13,907 bases of DNA from DAIRGB01 sp036794765 (lineage in GTDB: Bacteria > Patescibacteriota > JAHJAL01): assembly GCA_036794765.1 (NCBI GenBank), contig DAIRGB010000027.1:1-13907 (forward strand), in the 5' to 3' direction. Numbering within the stretch: the stretch's first letter is position 1; each line of letters opens with the position of its first letter. The notes under the pieces were generated by a model. It was not told where the DNA came from, did not search any database, and saw only the letters and a program-made list of their open reading frames with translations. Both the position numbers and the translations under genes were made by a program. Shown in pieces: positions 1 through 7,230 of this stretch.

Positions 1-163
1 GATGCCGAAGTTGACGCAGACGGGCGGCAAAATCGTTGGTAAAAGTCAGGGGTTGATCGGCTTGCATTACTTCAATTTGTAAACACAGACTCTTGTATAT
101 TTCCAGGCGGGAGAGCCGGTTTTTGGCGAGATTGTTTAATTTGATAGATTCGAGGGAGAGCAT
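1..163 (-). CDS. Unidentified protein, N-terminal 54 residues only (runs off the window)
   Basis: This is an open frame from an ATG at 163 down to the left edge. An in-frame TAA lies a few codons upstream of the ATG, which limits how far the start could move. The translation begins MLSLESIKLNNLAKNRLSRL and is rich in Leu, Arg and Lys, with mixed hydrophobic and charged residues that suggest a soluble helical protein. There is no signal peptide or membrane segment. I do not recognise the family. It follows the mannose synthase-like gene after a 171-bp gap that holds a repeat array, so it may be the next operon gene. The bases before the ATG (ATTTTCCCC) give no Shine-Dalgarno match. Codon use looks like that of the neighbours. 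Confidence 0.5.
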   Translation of the reverse strand, partial: MLSLESIKLNNLAKNRLSRLEIYKSLCLQIEVMQADQPLTFTNDFAARLRQLRH

Positions 164-180
164 GGGGAAAATTTTAATTA

Positions 181-334
181 AAACTTATCAAACCTAGCAA
201 ACATATCAAACTTAGCAAACTAAAACGTAACTAAACTTGATAAACTTTTAAAAACAAGATTCATAAAAAAATATATTGTTTGTTTAGGTTTATGTTTGTT
301 ATGTTTGCTAGGTTTGAAAAGTTTGATAAGTTTA
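181..334. repeat. 9-bp degenerate tandem repeats arranged as an inverted pair
   Basis: The left arm (181-220) reads as consecutive 9-mers: AAACTTATC, AAACCTAGC, AAACATATC, AAACTTAGC, AAAC. The right arm (294-334) reads GTTTGTTAT, GTTTGCTAG, GTTTGAAAA, GTTTGATAA, GTTTA, which is the same unit on the other strand. Exact inverted matches include 13 bp (181-193 with 321-333) and 17 bp (189-205 with 300-316), so the RNA could fold into a long A/U-rich hairpin with one extra 9-nt unit on one side. Between the arms (221-293) the sequence is AT-rich with broken copies of the unit. The array touches the stop codon of the preceding gene (335-337). It fills the gap between two genes of the probable operon, and no gene was seen in it. 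Confidence 0.85.
321..334 (-). other. Post-stop 14-mer TAAACTTATCAAAC, copy 1
   Basis: On the coding strand this 14-mer directly follows the TAA of the mannose synthase-like gene, giving TAATAAACTTATCAAAC. Identical copies are at 4158-4171 and 8009-8022, each at the end of a different gene. It supplies a second in-frame stop here. Confidence 0.8.
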
Positions 335-1114
335 TTACTCAAAATCTATATCTTCCAAATCCCATGGCCGTTCGTTTTTGATGTAGTTGAAAATGGGAGC
401 CAATCTTAGTTTCCAGGGGGTTAAAAACGCTTCCCAGATTATCTTGTTGCTCATTTTGGATTGGCCGAAGGTGCGATCGACAAAAGTGATGGGGATTTCT
501 TTGAGACGCCAGCCTTTTTGCCAGGCTTTATAATGCATTTCAATTTGGAAAGCATAACCTTCGGAAACGATATCGTCGAGATTGATGGATTGCAAGACTT
601 CACGACGGAAACATTTGAAGCCGGCGGTGGTGTCGTGTAAGGGCAAGCCGGTGACGAGACGAACATACATACTGGCAAAGAAACTTAATAAAAATCTAAT
701 AATCGGCCAGTTGACCAAGCGGCCGCCTTTGATATAACGGGAACCAATGACCAAATCATTGTTTTCAATATGGAGAAAGAAATTTTCCAGAGAGGCCGGG
801 TCGTGGGAAAAATCGGCGTCCATTTCCATGATGTAATCAAAATCATGCTTGAGGGCATATTTGAAACCCAATTTGTAAGCGGTGCCCAAACCAAGTTTGC
901 CCGGACGTTGTATCAAAATTAAGTTTGAATATTGCGATTGGAGATTTTTTACGATAGTGGCGGTACCGTCAGGCGAATTGTCATCGATTACCAAGACATA
1001 AACATCCGGAACCATAGTAAAGATTTCTGTCAGCAAATCGACGATGTTGTCTTTTTCATTGTAAGTGGGAACGATGACGATTTTTTTGTTGGTTTTTGTT
1101 TTTACTGCTTCCAT
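335..1114 (-). CDS. Polyprenol-phosphate mannose synthase-like family 2 glycosyltransferase (DPM1 type)
   Basis: A 259-residue GT2 enzyme that probably transfers a sugar (mannose in characterised relatives) from a nucleotide donor to polyprenyl phosphate at the cytoplasmic face of the membrane. Visible motifs, numbered from the chosen start, are VPTYNE (15-20), the donor-binding VIDDNSPDGT (42-51), the metal-binding DAD (99-101) in MEMDADFSHDP, GSRYIKGG (124-131), DTTAGFKCFRREVL (161-174) and EGYAFQIEM (185-193), the last two typical of DPM1/Ppm synthases. There is no C-terminal membrane domain, and the length fits soluble DPM1-like enzymes. I prefer the ATG at 1114 over an in-frame start at 1171, because the latter adds a non-conserved leader and would overlap the upstream small ORF. 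That ORF ends four bases before this ATG, which suggests coupled translation. Two GT-C-like proteins in the same operon could use the lipid-linked sugar. The exact sugar cannot be read from the sequence. Confidence 0.9.
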   Translation of the reverse strand: MEAVKTKTNKKIVIVPTYNEKDNIVDLLTEIFTMVPDVYVLVIDDNSPDGTATIVKNLQSQYSNLILIQRPGKLGLGTAYKLGFKYALKHDFDYIMEMDADFSHDPASLENFFLHIENNDLVIGSRYIKGGRLVNWPIIRFLLSFFASMYVRLVTGLPLHDTTAGFKCFRREVLQSINLDDIVSEGYAFQIEMHYKAWQKGWRLKEIPITFVDRTFGQSKMSNKIIWEAFLTPWKLRLAPIFNYIKNERPWDLEDIDFE

Positions 1115-1118
1115 GTTT

Positions 1119-1265
1119 TTATTTGTTTTTGATTTTGGATAAAACGAAGTCAAATTCAGATAAATCAGCAATAATTACTTTTTGGTTTTTATCGACAATT
1201 TTCTGACATAAGTCACAGTGAGATTTATTTAGTTTTCTTTTGACGGGTTTTTTTCTTGTTAGCAT
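1119..1265 (-). CDS. Possible small CxxC protein (48 codons), overlapping the end of the upstream gene
   Basis: The ATG at 1265 lies inside the last 41 bases of the 929-residue membrane protein gene, in another frame. The frame ends with TAA at 1121-1119, four bases before the ATG of the mannose synthase-like gene. The product starts with a basic stretch (MLTRKKPVKRKLNK) followed by SHCDLCQKIVDKNQ and a mixed acidic/hydrophobic end (ADLSEFDFVLSKIKNK). A single CxxC pair could be half of a zinc site or a redox pair. The fit between two genes, filling nearly the whole 110-base gap with a protein-like composition, supports a real gene and translational coupling. Alternatives are a chance ORF, or an alternative C-terminus of the upstream protein reached by frameshifting or created by a sequencing error in the A-rich lysine codons. 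I do not recognise the family. Confidence 0.45.
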   Translation of the reverse strand: MLTRKKPVKRKLNKSHCDLCQKIVDKNQKVIIADLSEFDFVLSKIKNK

Positions 1266-4014
1266 GTTTGGTTTTAATATTTTTAGTTTTTTTTGATTTT
1301 TTGGTTGATCTTTTTGGCAGATCAGATGCCTTGTCATTGTTGATTGTCGTCGGATGCATGGTCGGATGCGGGGCGTAAAAGAACAGATGATAGATTACCC
1401 AGATAGCCGATAATAAAGAAATAATAACTGAACCCCACTCGAGCCAGGAACGATGATAGATAAATTGAACTTTGGCTTGTTCCTGAGCATTTTCCGGCAA
1501 ACGGACATACATTTGGTTAGGACCGGCTTTATGAATGGTTAGATTGGAAGTACCAGCGGAATCGCTGATTTGGGCGGACCAGTTGGCAAAATAATTCTCT
1601 TTGAGCAGGATGCCTTTGTATCCTGTCTTGTCCAAAATCACTTCCCGCAGATGTGGATCATTGATAGTTCCGGTTTGTTGAACAAAATCATCACTTTGGC
1701 CGAGATCGAGAACATAATTCAATAAGTTGGCCACGAAACGACCTTCGTTTTCCGTCGGATAATTGTTGTAGTGATAAAGCAAGTTGAGTCCACTAAAAAC
1801 CACTTTACCTTCTCCCCTATTCAGACCGGAAACCACAACTTTGTCATGATTGAGAAGAATCGGAAATGCGTCCGGACGCAATTCATTTGGTTCGGCATAC
1901 AACATACTCCAAGCCAGTTTTTGATCACCATAGATCGCCGGACCAAATTCATTGAGATCTACATTTTGAAATATTTCCGACAAATCTCCCGCTTTGAAGT
2001 CCCAGGTGGTACCAAATTGACCGGGGTTTATTTTTTGAACAGGCGCGGGTAAAAAGGCAATCACTCCCTCCGGTTTGGATAAAATACCAGACGACTCTAT
2101 CATGACTTTGCCACCAGCATAGGAGTATTGGTCCAATAGACTAAAAGCATTTTCTTTTTCCAAATAATTGAAATTGTTTAAAAAGATCGCATCAAAGTTT
2201 TTTAAATCATTGATAGTGTACAAGTCGATTAGTTGATTACCACGAATCGGGATCAGTTTGTCGCTACCAATATTCAATTTGGCGAGGACGAACAAGAAAT
2301 TGCGATATGCGGCATCGTCACCGATTACTAAAACGGTTTTAGCATTGGTGGCCTCGATGATTGGTCGCGGTTTGGCGTATTCATAGACATTAAAACGTTC
2401 CTCTTTGATTGGATTATTGTTTGTAGATTTGAGTTGAAATAGTTCGGGTAATTTTTGAAATTTTTCATAATTGAAATTGGGGTAAGAAACTGACAACCAT
2501 TTGACGGCAAACCAGTCCATCAAATATTTGGTTTCATTGATATTGTCATTGAGGTGAAAAACAGAATCTTCAAACCAAAATTTGTCATTACTGTTTAAAA
2601 GGGCTTGAGAATAATAGTCACGAGTTTGAGCCAAGAAAGGAAAATCATAATTGAACCAGACGGCAACAAAAGAATTGTTATGAGCGTAACGATAGATAGA
2701 ATTGGCGGTATCTGCGGGTAAAACATCTTTTAATTCGTTTTTGACAACGTCTTCTTTATTGAAATTTCGAAAAACGGTATTTATATTGATGCTTTTGGTA
2801 AAAGAGATAAACGGATAATATTGATTGATGGTAATGGCAATCAAGATAGCCACGACGGCAAAACTGATTTGGCGAATGACTACACTTTTAATGGCAAAAT
2901 GATAAGCAAGTCCAAATAGGATCGGCAGACCCAGACTCAAAAAGTAAAAAGTATCGGTGGGCGGGAGGGAAGCATTGTATAGATTGCCGGGAAAACCAAA
3001 GTAGATAGCTAAACCATATAAGGCAAATAGAATATTAAGAAAAAAGAAGGCCTTTAAAATACGCCAGTTGTCCCAAGGTAAGATCATTTTTTCGCGGCGG
3101 CTGATAGCGATCAACAAAAATACGCCAATCAAGGGCAAAACCAGCCAAGGAAGAAAAGCGCCGTAACCGCTATCCATCCAGGCGATGCGATTGTTGAGAA
3201 CCGTGCCGTTTTGAAAGAAGCTAAAAATTTTGAGAGGTTGATGAAATGATTCACCACCGAAAAAGCCTTCACCAAAGACTTGTTTGATACCGGTGGAAAC
3301 CAAAAACGGCAAGAGAGTAAAACAGGACAACAAGAAGGCAGGGAGATATAAATCTTTGAGCAAATCGTAAAATTTTCGGGTAAAACCCAACAGCCACCAG
3401 GCGATAAACACCAGGGTAAATACTGTTAAGCCGGTGATAATATAATGTCCGGAAAGAGACAGAGTAATAATTGCCAAAGTAAAAAAGTATAATTTTTTGG
3501 ATGGGTTGGGTTGACTCAAATAGCGAACCACAATCCACCAACTCAAGGGTAAAAATGAGGTAGCGACAAAACGGGGAATTTCGCCCATGGCGAACCTACC
3601 CCAAATAGCCGGCATGGACAACATCAAGAGACCGGATAAAAATGCAGCTAAACGGTTTTTGGTGGATTCAAAGACCAACAAATAGCTGGAAAAAGCGATA
3701 ATTATTACTGCCAAAATTGAAGCCAGATTGATGGCCAATTCATAAGAATTACAAATCAGATAGATGGCATAGATGATGAAATATGGAACGGAACTGTACC
3801 ACAAAAACATTGGCATACCGTTGGCCCAGAGATGATTCCAATCGAAATTGGGAAAATACTCAGCCAAAAATTTTATTTTGCTCAGGTGGGCATAGGAATC
3901 GGTGCCAATCGGATAATCCTGCCAAAATCCGGCAACATAGCTGATATAGACGGCGGCGGCGGCCAGAAGCAGGAGATCGATGGTGATAATTATTTTTTGA
4001 CTAAGGTTTTTCAT
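1225..4014 (-). CDS. Large GT-C-like / PTPS-related polytopic membrane protein with extracytoplasmic domain
   Basis: A 929-residue membrane protein. The N-terminal ~400 residues hold about ten hydrophobic segments. A first outer loop carries IGTDSYAHL (D39) and the signature WNHLWANGMP (59-68), a layout like lipid-sugar-dependent GT-C transferases and the membrane family named after 6-pyruvoyl-tetrahydropterin synthase-related proteins (the name does not imply PTPS activity). Residues ~405-855 are probably extracytoplasmic. Within them, 558-770 alternate strands and helices (KTVLVIGDD, DAIFLNNF, GGKVMIESSG, GKVVFSGLN) in a way that suggests a flavodoxin or glutamine-amidotransferase-like fold. 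A last membrane segment spans ~860-880, and a very basic tail (900-929) faces the cytoplasm. The 701-residue protein encoded at 4951-7056 shares the loop signature, so the two are probably distant paralogs. Likely role: sugar transfer from a polyprenyl carrier onto a surface glycan or protein. The ATG at 4014 follows an A-rich leader without a Shine-Dalgarno sequence. Confidence 0.75.
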   Translation of the reverse strand: MKNLSQKIIITIDLLLLAAAAVYISYVAGFWQDYPIGTDSYAHLSKIKFLAEYFPNFDWNHLWANGMPMFLWYSSVPYFIIYAIYLICNSYELAINLASILAVIIIAFSSYLLVFESTKNRLAAFLSGLLMLSMPAIWGRFAMGEIPRFVATSFLPLSWWIVVRYLSQPNPSKKLYFFTLAIITLSLSGHYIITGLTVFTLVFIAWWLLGFTRKFYDLLKDLYLPAFLLSCFTLLPFLVSTGIKQVFGEGFFGGESFHQPLKIFSFFQNGTVLNNRIAWMDSGYGAFLPWLVLPLIGVFLLIAISRREKMILPWDNWRILKAFFFLNILFALYGLAIYFGFPGNLYNASLPPTDTFYFLSLGLPILFGLAYHFAIKSVVIRQISFAVVAILIAITINQYYPFISFTKSININTVFRNFNKEDVVKNELKDVLPADTANSIYRYAHNNSFVAVWFNYDFPFLAQTRDYYSQALLNSNDKFWFEDSVFHLNDNINETKYLMDWFAVKWLSVSYPNFNYEKFQKLPELFQLKSTNNNPIKEERFNVYEYAKPRPIIEATNAKTVLVIGDDAAYRNFLFVLAKLNIGSDKLIPIRGNQLIDLYTINDLKNFDAIFLNNFNYLEKENAFSLLDQYSYAGGKVMIESSGILSKPEGVIAFLPAPVQKINPGQFGTTWDFKAGDLSEIFQNVDLNEFGPAIYGDQKLAWSMLYAEPNELRPDAFPILLNHDKVVVSGLNRGEGKVVFSGLNLLYHYNNYPTENEGRFVANLLNYVLDLGQSDDFVQQTGTINDPHLREVILDKTGYKGILLKENYFANWSAQISDSAGTSNLTIHKAGPNQMYVRLPENAQEQAKVQFIYHRSWLEWGSVIISLLSAIWVIYHLFFYAPHPTMHPTTINNDKASDLPKRSTKKSKKTKNIKTKHANKKKTRQKKTK

Positions 4015-4056
4015 TTTTTATTTTATTTTTTATATTTATTAGGATATAAACGTAGC

Positions 4057-4171
4057 AAACTTAACAAACTTATCAAACCTAGCAAGCATAAACGTAGCAA
4101 GTTTATCAAACTTTACTAAACTTAATTTTTGTTTGTTAAGTTTGCTATGTTTGTTATGTTTGATAAGTTTA
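4057..4171. repeat. 9-bp degenerate tandem repeats, second inverted array
   Basis: The left part reads AAACTTAAC, AAACTTATC, AAACCTAGC (4057-4083), then less regular units up to about 4124 (AAGTTTATC, AAACTTTAC). The right arm reads GTTTGTTAA, GTTTGCTAT, GTTTGTTAT, GTTTGATAA, GTTTA (4131-4171). It shares 20 exact bases with the array at 181-200 (copy here 4066-4085). The right arm runs into the stop codon of the methyltransferase gene (4169-4171). The two arms can pair in RNA. The array occupies most of the 154-bp gap before the next gene; the rest is T-rich on the plus strand. Confidence 0.85.
4158..4171 (-). other. Post-stop 14-mer TAAACTTATCAAAC, copy 2, containing the stop codon
   Basis: Here the first three bases of the 14-mer (coding strand) are the TAA stop codon of the methyltransferase gene. 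Copies are at 321-334 and 8009-8022. Confidence 0.8.
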
Positions 4172-4849
4172 ATAATTAATATTCGGATATTTCGGCCTAG
4201 CTTTGATGGCTAGAAGCAGTCCGAGATTGAACCATTTTTCTTCCAAGATTTCATAACCGATAAATTCCATCAGGTGACGCAATTTGCTGCCGTCAAAACG
4301 TTGGACGTGGGAATCGTCCCAGACTCCCCCACCAAGGTTGCCGGGCAAGCGGGTCCAGATTTCCCAGCCGAGACGAAAATGTAGGTTTTCCGCAGGGACT
4401 AGTACGATCACTTGTCCATCTGGTTTGACCATGCGTTTCATATCTTGCAGGATTTCTACCGGATTTAAAACATGTTCCAATGTTTCTAAAATAGTGACGG
4501 TATCAAAACTTTGATCCTCAAAAGGAAATTGGTCGCTGGCAGCGTCATAGACAGAAAAATCGATGTGAGGATACTTTTGACTGGCATATTGGATAGCGTC
4601 GGGAGAAATGTCAATACCGGTAATCTGGGCATCAGTATATTTTGACAATTCGTTGGTAAAGGTGCCACCGGCACAGCCAATGTCTAATAATTTGCCCTTG
4701 GTGCCTCGCACCATATGACCGATTTTTTTGAAACGATGCTGATGATAGATGCGTTTAATCGGATGTTTGGCAATACTATCATCATAGTAATCGCCGGTGA
4801 TCGCAGTGTGGATTTGATCTAATACTTGCTTGTTGATTTCTTTTTCCAT
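4169..4849 (-). CDS. Class I SAM-dependent methyltransferase (Methyltransf_11-like)
   Basis: A 226-residue soluble protein with a complete class I methyltransferase core. Motif I is LLDIGCAGGTF (54-64), which binds SAM. The acidic end of strand 2 is GID (D80), for the ribose hydroxyls. The motif II region contains FPFEDQSFDTVTILETLEHV (108-127), and motif III is MVKPDGQVIVLVP (140-152). The FDTV...EHVLNP pattern is typical of UbiE/Methyltransf_11-type enzymes. The substrate cannot be read from the sequence. Placed between two membrane glycosyltransferase-like genes, it could methylate a sugar, a glycan end or a lipid-linked intermediate; that is inference from context only. The ATG at 4849 has an A-rich leader (AAAACAAAAAA) and no Shine-Dalgarno sequence. 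The stop codon lies inside a repeat array. Length and motifs show no truncation. Confidence 0.88.
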   Translation of the reverse strand: MEKEINKQVLDQIHTAITGDYYDDSIAKHPIKRIYHQHRFKKIGHMVRGTKGKLLDIGCAGGTFTNELSKYTDAQITGIDISPDAIQYASQKYPHIDFSVYDAASDQFPFEDQSFDTVTILETLEHVLNPVEILQDMKRMVKPDGQVIVLVPAENLHFRLGWEIWTRLPGNLGGGVWDDSHVQRFDGSKLRHLMEFIGYEILEEKWFNLGLLLAIKARPKYPNINY

Positions 4850-4907
4850 TTTTTTGTTTTATTTCTTATCTAATTTTTAAAATGTTTATTATCAATGTCT
4901 AGTTTCC

Positions 4908-4947
4908 AAGAGTTTGTAAGGGTTTAAAAGAGTTCTATAGTGTTTTT
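4908..4947. repeat. 10-bp degenerate tandem repeat (4 units)
   Basis: Plus-strand units are AAGAGTTTGT, AAGGGTTTAA, AAGAGTTCTA, TAGTGTTTTT, with an exact 10-bp step. The array ends three bases before the stop codon of the 701-residue protein gene. Related arrays lie at 7191-7230 and 7968-8007; the first unit here is identical to the first unit at 7968. It lies in a 101-bp gap that otherwise contains only AT-rich sequence. Confidence 0.8.
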
Positions 4948-4950
4948 TGC

Positions 4951-7056
4951 TTAGTCAATTAATTTCTTCTGTCTGGTTTTCAACAACCAGAGCATGAGGA
5001 TTATTGTGATAATCGTAATACCCGCTCCCAACATAAAACTTTTGTTGGATCCGTAAGTTAGAGTAATAGTTGAATTTTCCGGATTATTTGGGGTGATAGC
5101 GACAAAATTTGGTCCAATTGATTCGATTTTGACAGCTTTACCGTCCTGGTCGACTGCTTGCAAGCGATCATCGAAGTTCATTTTGAAGATAATTTTTTCA
5201 TTGGTTTTTAGATTGGAGAATTGGACTTGATATTTGTCGGAATTGATTATCTGATAGTTTACTCGTTCGTCTTTTTGGTCGGGAATCATTTTTGCAAAGG
5301 CATTGATGGCTTCCGAGTTGACCTTGCTGTCGATACGGCCGTAGAAAGGATTGGCACCCGGATCGATAATATTGAATAAACTTGGGGAATAATCGGGTAG
5401 GCTAAAAAGTTTGAAACCGCCATCGGCAAATTTGGTCACCAAATCAAAGTCGGCAAAACGTTCATAGTTTTCATAGTCAACATAATGAGTGCCACTTTCG
5501 GGATAGTTGACCAGGATGTATTTTATATTTAAGATTTTTAGCCAGGATTTAAGCAGTTGAGAATCTTCGCCCTTGTTGATTTGATAGGAAGCGTCTGCCC
5601 ACCAGGGATTGGGCTGAGCATTGTCGGCGCCACCGCGGATTTGTGGAACATCGCTAAAAACATTGAGCCAGAAAGCCGGAGTACCGGTGAGATAGACGCG
5701 ATCGCCGGTTGACAGATCAATATTTTTGTTCAACCAAGTGGCGATTTCATATTCACTGGAATGGTCCATTTGGTTGGGCAGGGAAATAAAATAAGGGCGG
5801 GAAATATATCCGTAGGAAATAACCAAGATCAAAACGAAAATCGCAACTTTGGTAACGGTATAAAGTGTATATTTTTTTATTCCTGAATATTGAGTGAGAA
5901 TATGACTTAACAAACGAGTCAAAATCATAGCTAACAAAATTACAAAGCCCATTTGTCCTTCAACCAAATAACGGTTTGGTTGGGAAAACAGGGAAAATCC
6001 GGTGTGATAATATACGGCGCCCACGGTCAAGAAAATAAATGTCCAGGCTCCGATCAAAAACCAGCGGAAAGAATTGTCGTTACCCATCATTTTGTGGCGC
6101 AAAAACAAGGCCAAGGGCAATATTCCAAATAAAACGACCAGGAAGACAACCAACATTGGAGGAAGATGAATTGAGTTTTCCGGATGAATATAACCACTTT
6201 GTAAGATCGATTGAATAAAGTTTAAATCATAGGAAAATGCGGTTAGACCATAAGCAAAGAGGCCAATAAAAATCAGACGGCGATAGTTGAAATTGAAAGT
6301 ATAAATGGCGAATTTTCCCAAAACCACCAAAGCAATGATAACGATCAAGGCATAGGCACCGAAAAGATTGGTCAAACCGGTCAAGGCGATAAAAATAGCA
6401 GCTATAATATAATTTTTGATGTCGGGCGAGCGAAAACTTTTGATGAAGAATAAAACGGCCAGGGGAGCAAAAAATAGAGAAACCAAGTGAGGACCTTCAC
6501 CAAACTGTGAAAATACAATCCAGTGATAAGGAGGATAACCGGCAATACTGGGGCCACCGGCGATTTGCGGGATAAAGAGATAAGCAACTGAAGGCAGAAG
6601 TAGATACATCAGAGCAGCGAGAAAGGCGGTGGTTTTTTTATTGTTTAAATAGTAAGTAAAAAGATAAATACTAAGCGGGGTCAGCCAAACAAAGAAAGCC
6701 ACGATCAGACGATAACTATAGGAAACATCGAGTTTAAATAAATAAGAGATAAAGGCGATCAAATATGGTACAACCGGAGGATAGGTCAGGTGGACCGGGA
6801 AACCAAAATACCAAAGATTATTCCAACTGGCGCCGAAGTGTTCCAAAATATATCTGGCGTTGACCAAGTGGGCGCCTTCGATGTTTTCGATAAAGCGGGA
6901 ATATCCGGGAAGCAGCAAGGGGTAAACCAGCAGACCGGAGATAATCAACAGAACTCCGATTAGAATACTGTGAGAGACGTGGATAAGATTTTTGTTTTCC
7001 GGATGGATGATTTGGGCTTCGACCGTGAGTTTATTTGATTTTTTTCGTTTAGACAT
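4951..7056 (-). CDS. GT-C-like polytopic membrane protein, probable lipid-linked-sugar glycosyltransferase
   Basis: A 701-residue protein from the ATG at 7056; an in-frame TTG three codons earlier is an alternative start. After a basic cytoplasmic N-terminus (SKRKKSNK), roughly eleven hydrophobic segments fill residues ~28-420. An extracytoplasmic domain spans ~420-668. A final membrane segment (~671-694) is followed by a short basic tail. The first outer loop contains IEGAH (E60) and WNNLWYFGFP (78-87). These align by eye with TDSYAH and WNHLWANGMP in the protein at 1225-4014, so the two are likely paralogs, but this copy has Glu and not Asp at the putative catalytic position. A second loop has SQPNRYLVEGQMG (~358-370), a conserved-looking P-x-R type segment. 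The family resembles GT-C and PTPS-related membrane proteins. Donor and acceptor are unknown. A 7-bp repeat sits directly upstream of the start. Confidence 0.7.
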   Translation of the reverse strand: MSKRKKSNKLTVEAQIIHPENKNLIHVSHSILIGVLLIISGLLVYPLLLPGYSRFIENIEGAHLVNARYILEHFGASWNNLWYFGFPVHLTYPPVVPYLIAFISYLFKLDVSYSYRLIVAFFVWLTPLSIYLFTYYLNNKKTTAFLAALMYLLLPSVAYLFIPQIAGGPSIAGYPPYHWIVFSQFGEGPHLVSLFFAPLAVLFFIKSFRSPDIKNYIIAAIFIALTGLTNLFGAYALIVIIALVVLGKFAIYTFNFNYRRLIFIGLFAYGLTAFSYDLNFIQSILQSGYIHPENSIHLPPMLVVFLVVLFGILPLALFLRHKMMGNDNSFRWFLIGAWTFIFLTVGAVYYHTGFSLFSQPNRYLVEGQMGFVILLAMILTRLLSHILTQYSGIKKYTLYTVTKVAIFVLILVISYGYISRPYFISLPNQMDHSSEYEIATWLNKNIDLSTGDRVYLTGTPAFWLNVFSDVPQIRGGADNAQPNPWWADASYQINKGEDSQLLKSWLKILNIKYILVNYPESGTHYVDYENYERFADFDLVTKFADGGFKLFSLPDYSPSLFNIIDPGANPFYGRIDSKVNSEAINAFAKMIPDQKDERVNYQIINSDKYQVQFSNLKTNEKIIFKMNFDDRLQAVDQDGKAVKIESIGPNFVAITPNNPENSTITLTYGSNKSFMLGAGITIITIILMLWLLKTRQKKLID

Positions 7057-7063
7057 CTTTTTC

Positions 7064-7084
7064 AATTAACAATTAATAATTAAC
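7064..7084. repeat. 7-bp tandem repeat AATTAAC (3 units)
   Basis: The units AATTAAC, AATTAAT, AATTAAC lie directly upstream of the start codon at 7056, so they would fall in the untranslated leader on the minus strand. The same 7-mer in another register is repeated at 12158-12183. Confidence 0.75.
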
Positions 7085-7096
7085 AATGGATAACTT

Positions 7097-7152
7097 AGTT
7101 GAAAGTTGGAAAGTTTGTAAAGTTATGAAGTTCTTCTTTTTAACTTTCAACT
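7097..7152. repeat. Inverted repeat, 11-bp arms, in the gap before the GT-C-like gene
   Basis: AGTTGAAAGTT (7097-7107) is the exact reverse complement of AACTTTCAACT (7142-7152), separated by 34 bases. The left side also repeats the word AGTT every 7 to 9 bases. The stem is AT-rich and lacks a proper GC core and U-tract, so a strong terminator is unlikely. It could be an RNA-processing or attenuating hairpin between the exosortase gene and the next gene. Confidence 0.6.
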
Positions 7153-7190
7153 TAATAACTTGAAAAACTAATAACTAATTTTTTGTTTTT

Positions 7191-7230
7191 AAGAGTTTCA
7201 AAGTATTTATAAGGGTTTTTAAGGGTTTAA
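7191..7230. repeat. 10-bp degenerate tandem repeat (4 units) overlapping the exosortase stop codon
   Basis: Plus-strand units are AAGAGTTTCA, AAGTATTTAT, AAGGGTTTTT, AAGGGTTTAA. The last unit contains the stop codon of the exosortase gene (7227-7229). On the coding strand the transcript therefore runs from the stop straight into AAACCCTTA-type units. Confidence 0.8.

Noticed and set aside
181..334. CRISPR array
   Set aside because: The units are 9-10 bp and contiguous, with no unique spacers and no cas genes. The orientation also flips within the array.
181..334. Classical rho-independent terminator
   Set aside because: The stems are almost entirely A/T with a loop of about 90 bases and no U-tract after a GC stem, unlike the clear terminator at 12207-12236.
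1115..1171. Upstream start at 1171 for the mannose synthase-like gene
   Set aside because: The extra 19 residues are not typical of the family and would overlap the small CxxC ORF; the ATG at 1114 gives the expected N-terminus just before the first strand.
1225..4014. 6-pyruvoyl-tetrahydropterin synthase enzyme
   Set aside because: The similarity is to the membrane family that carries this name; the soluble PTPS fold and its zinc-binding histidines are not present.
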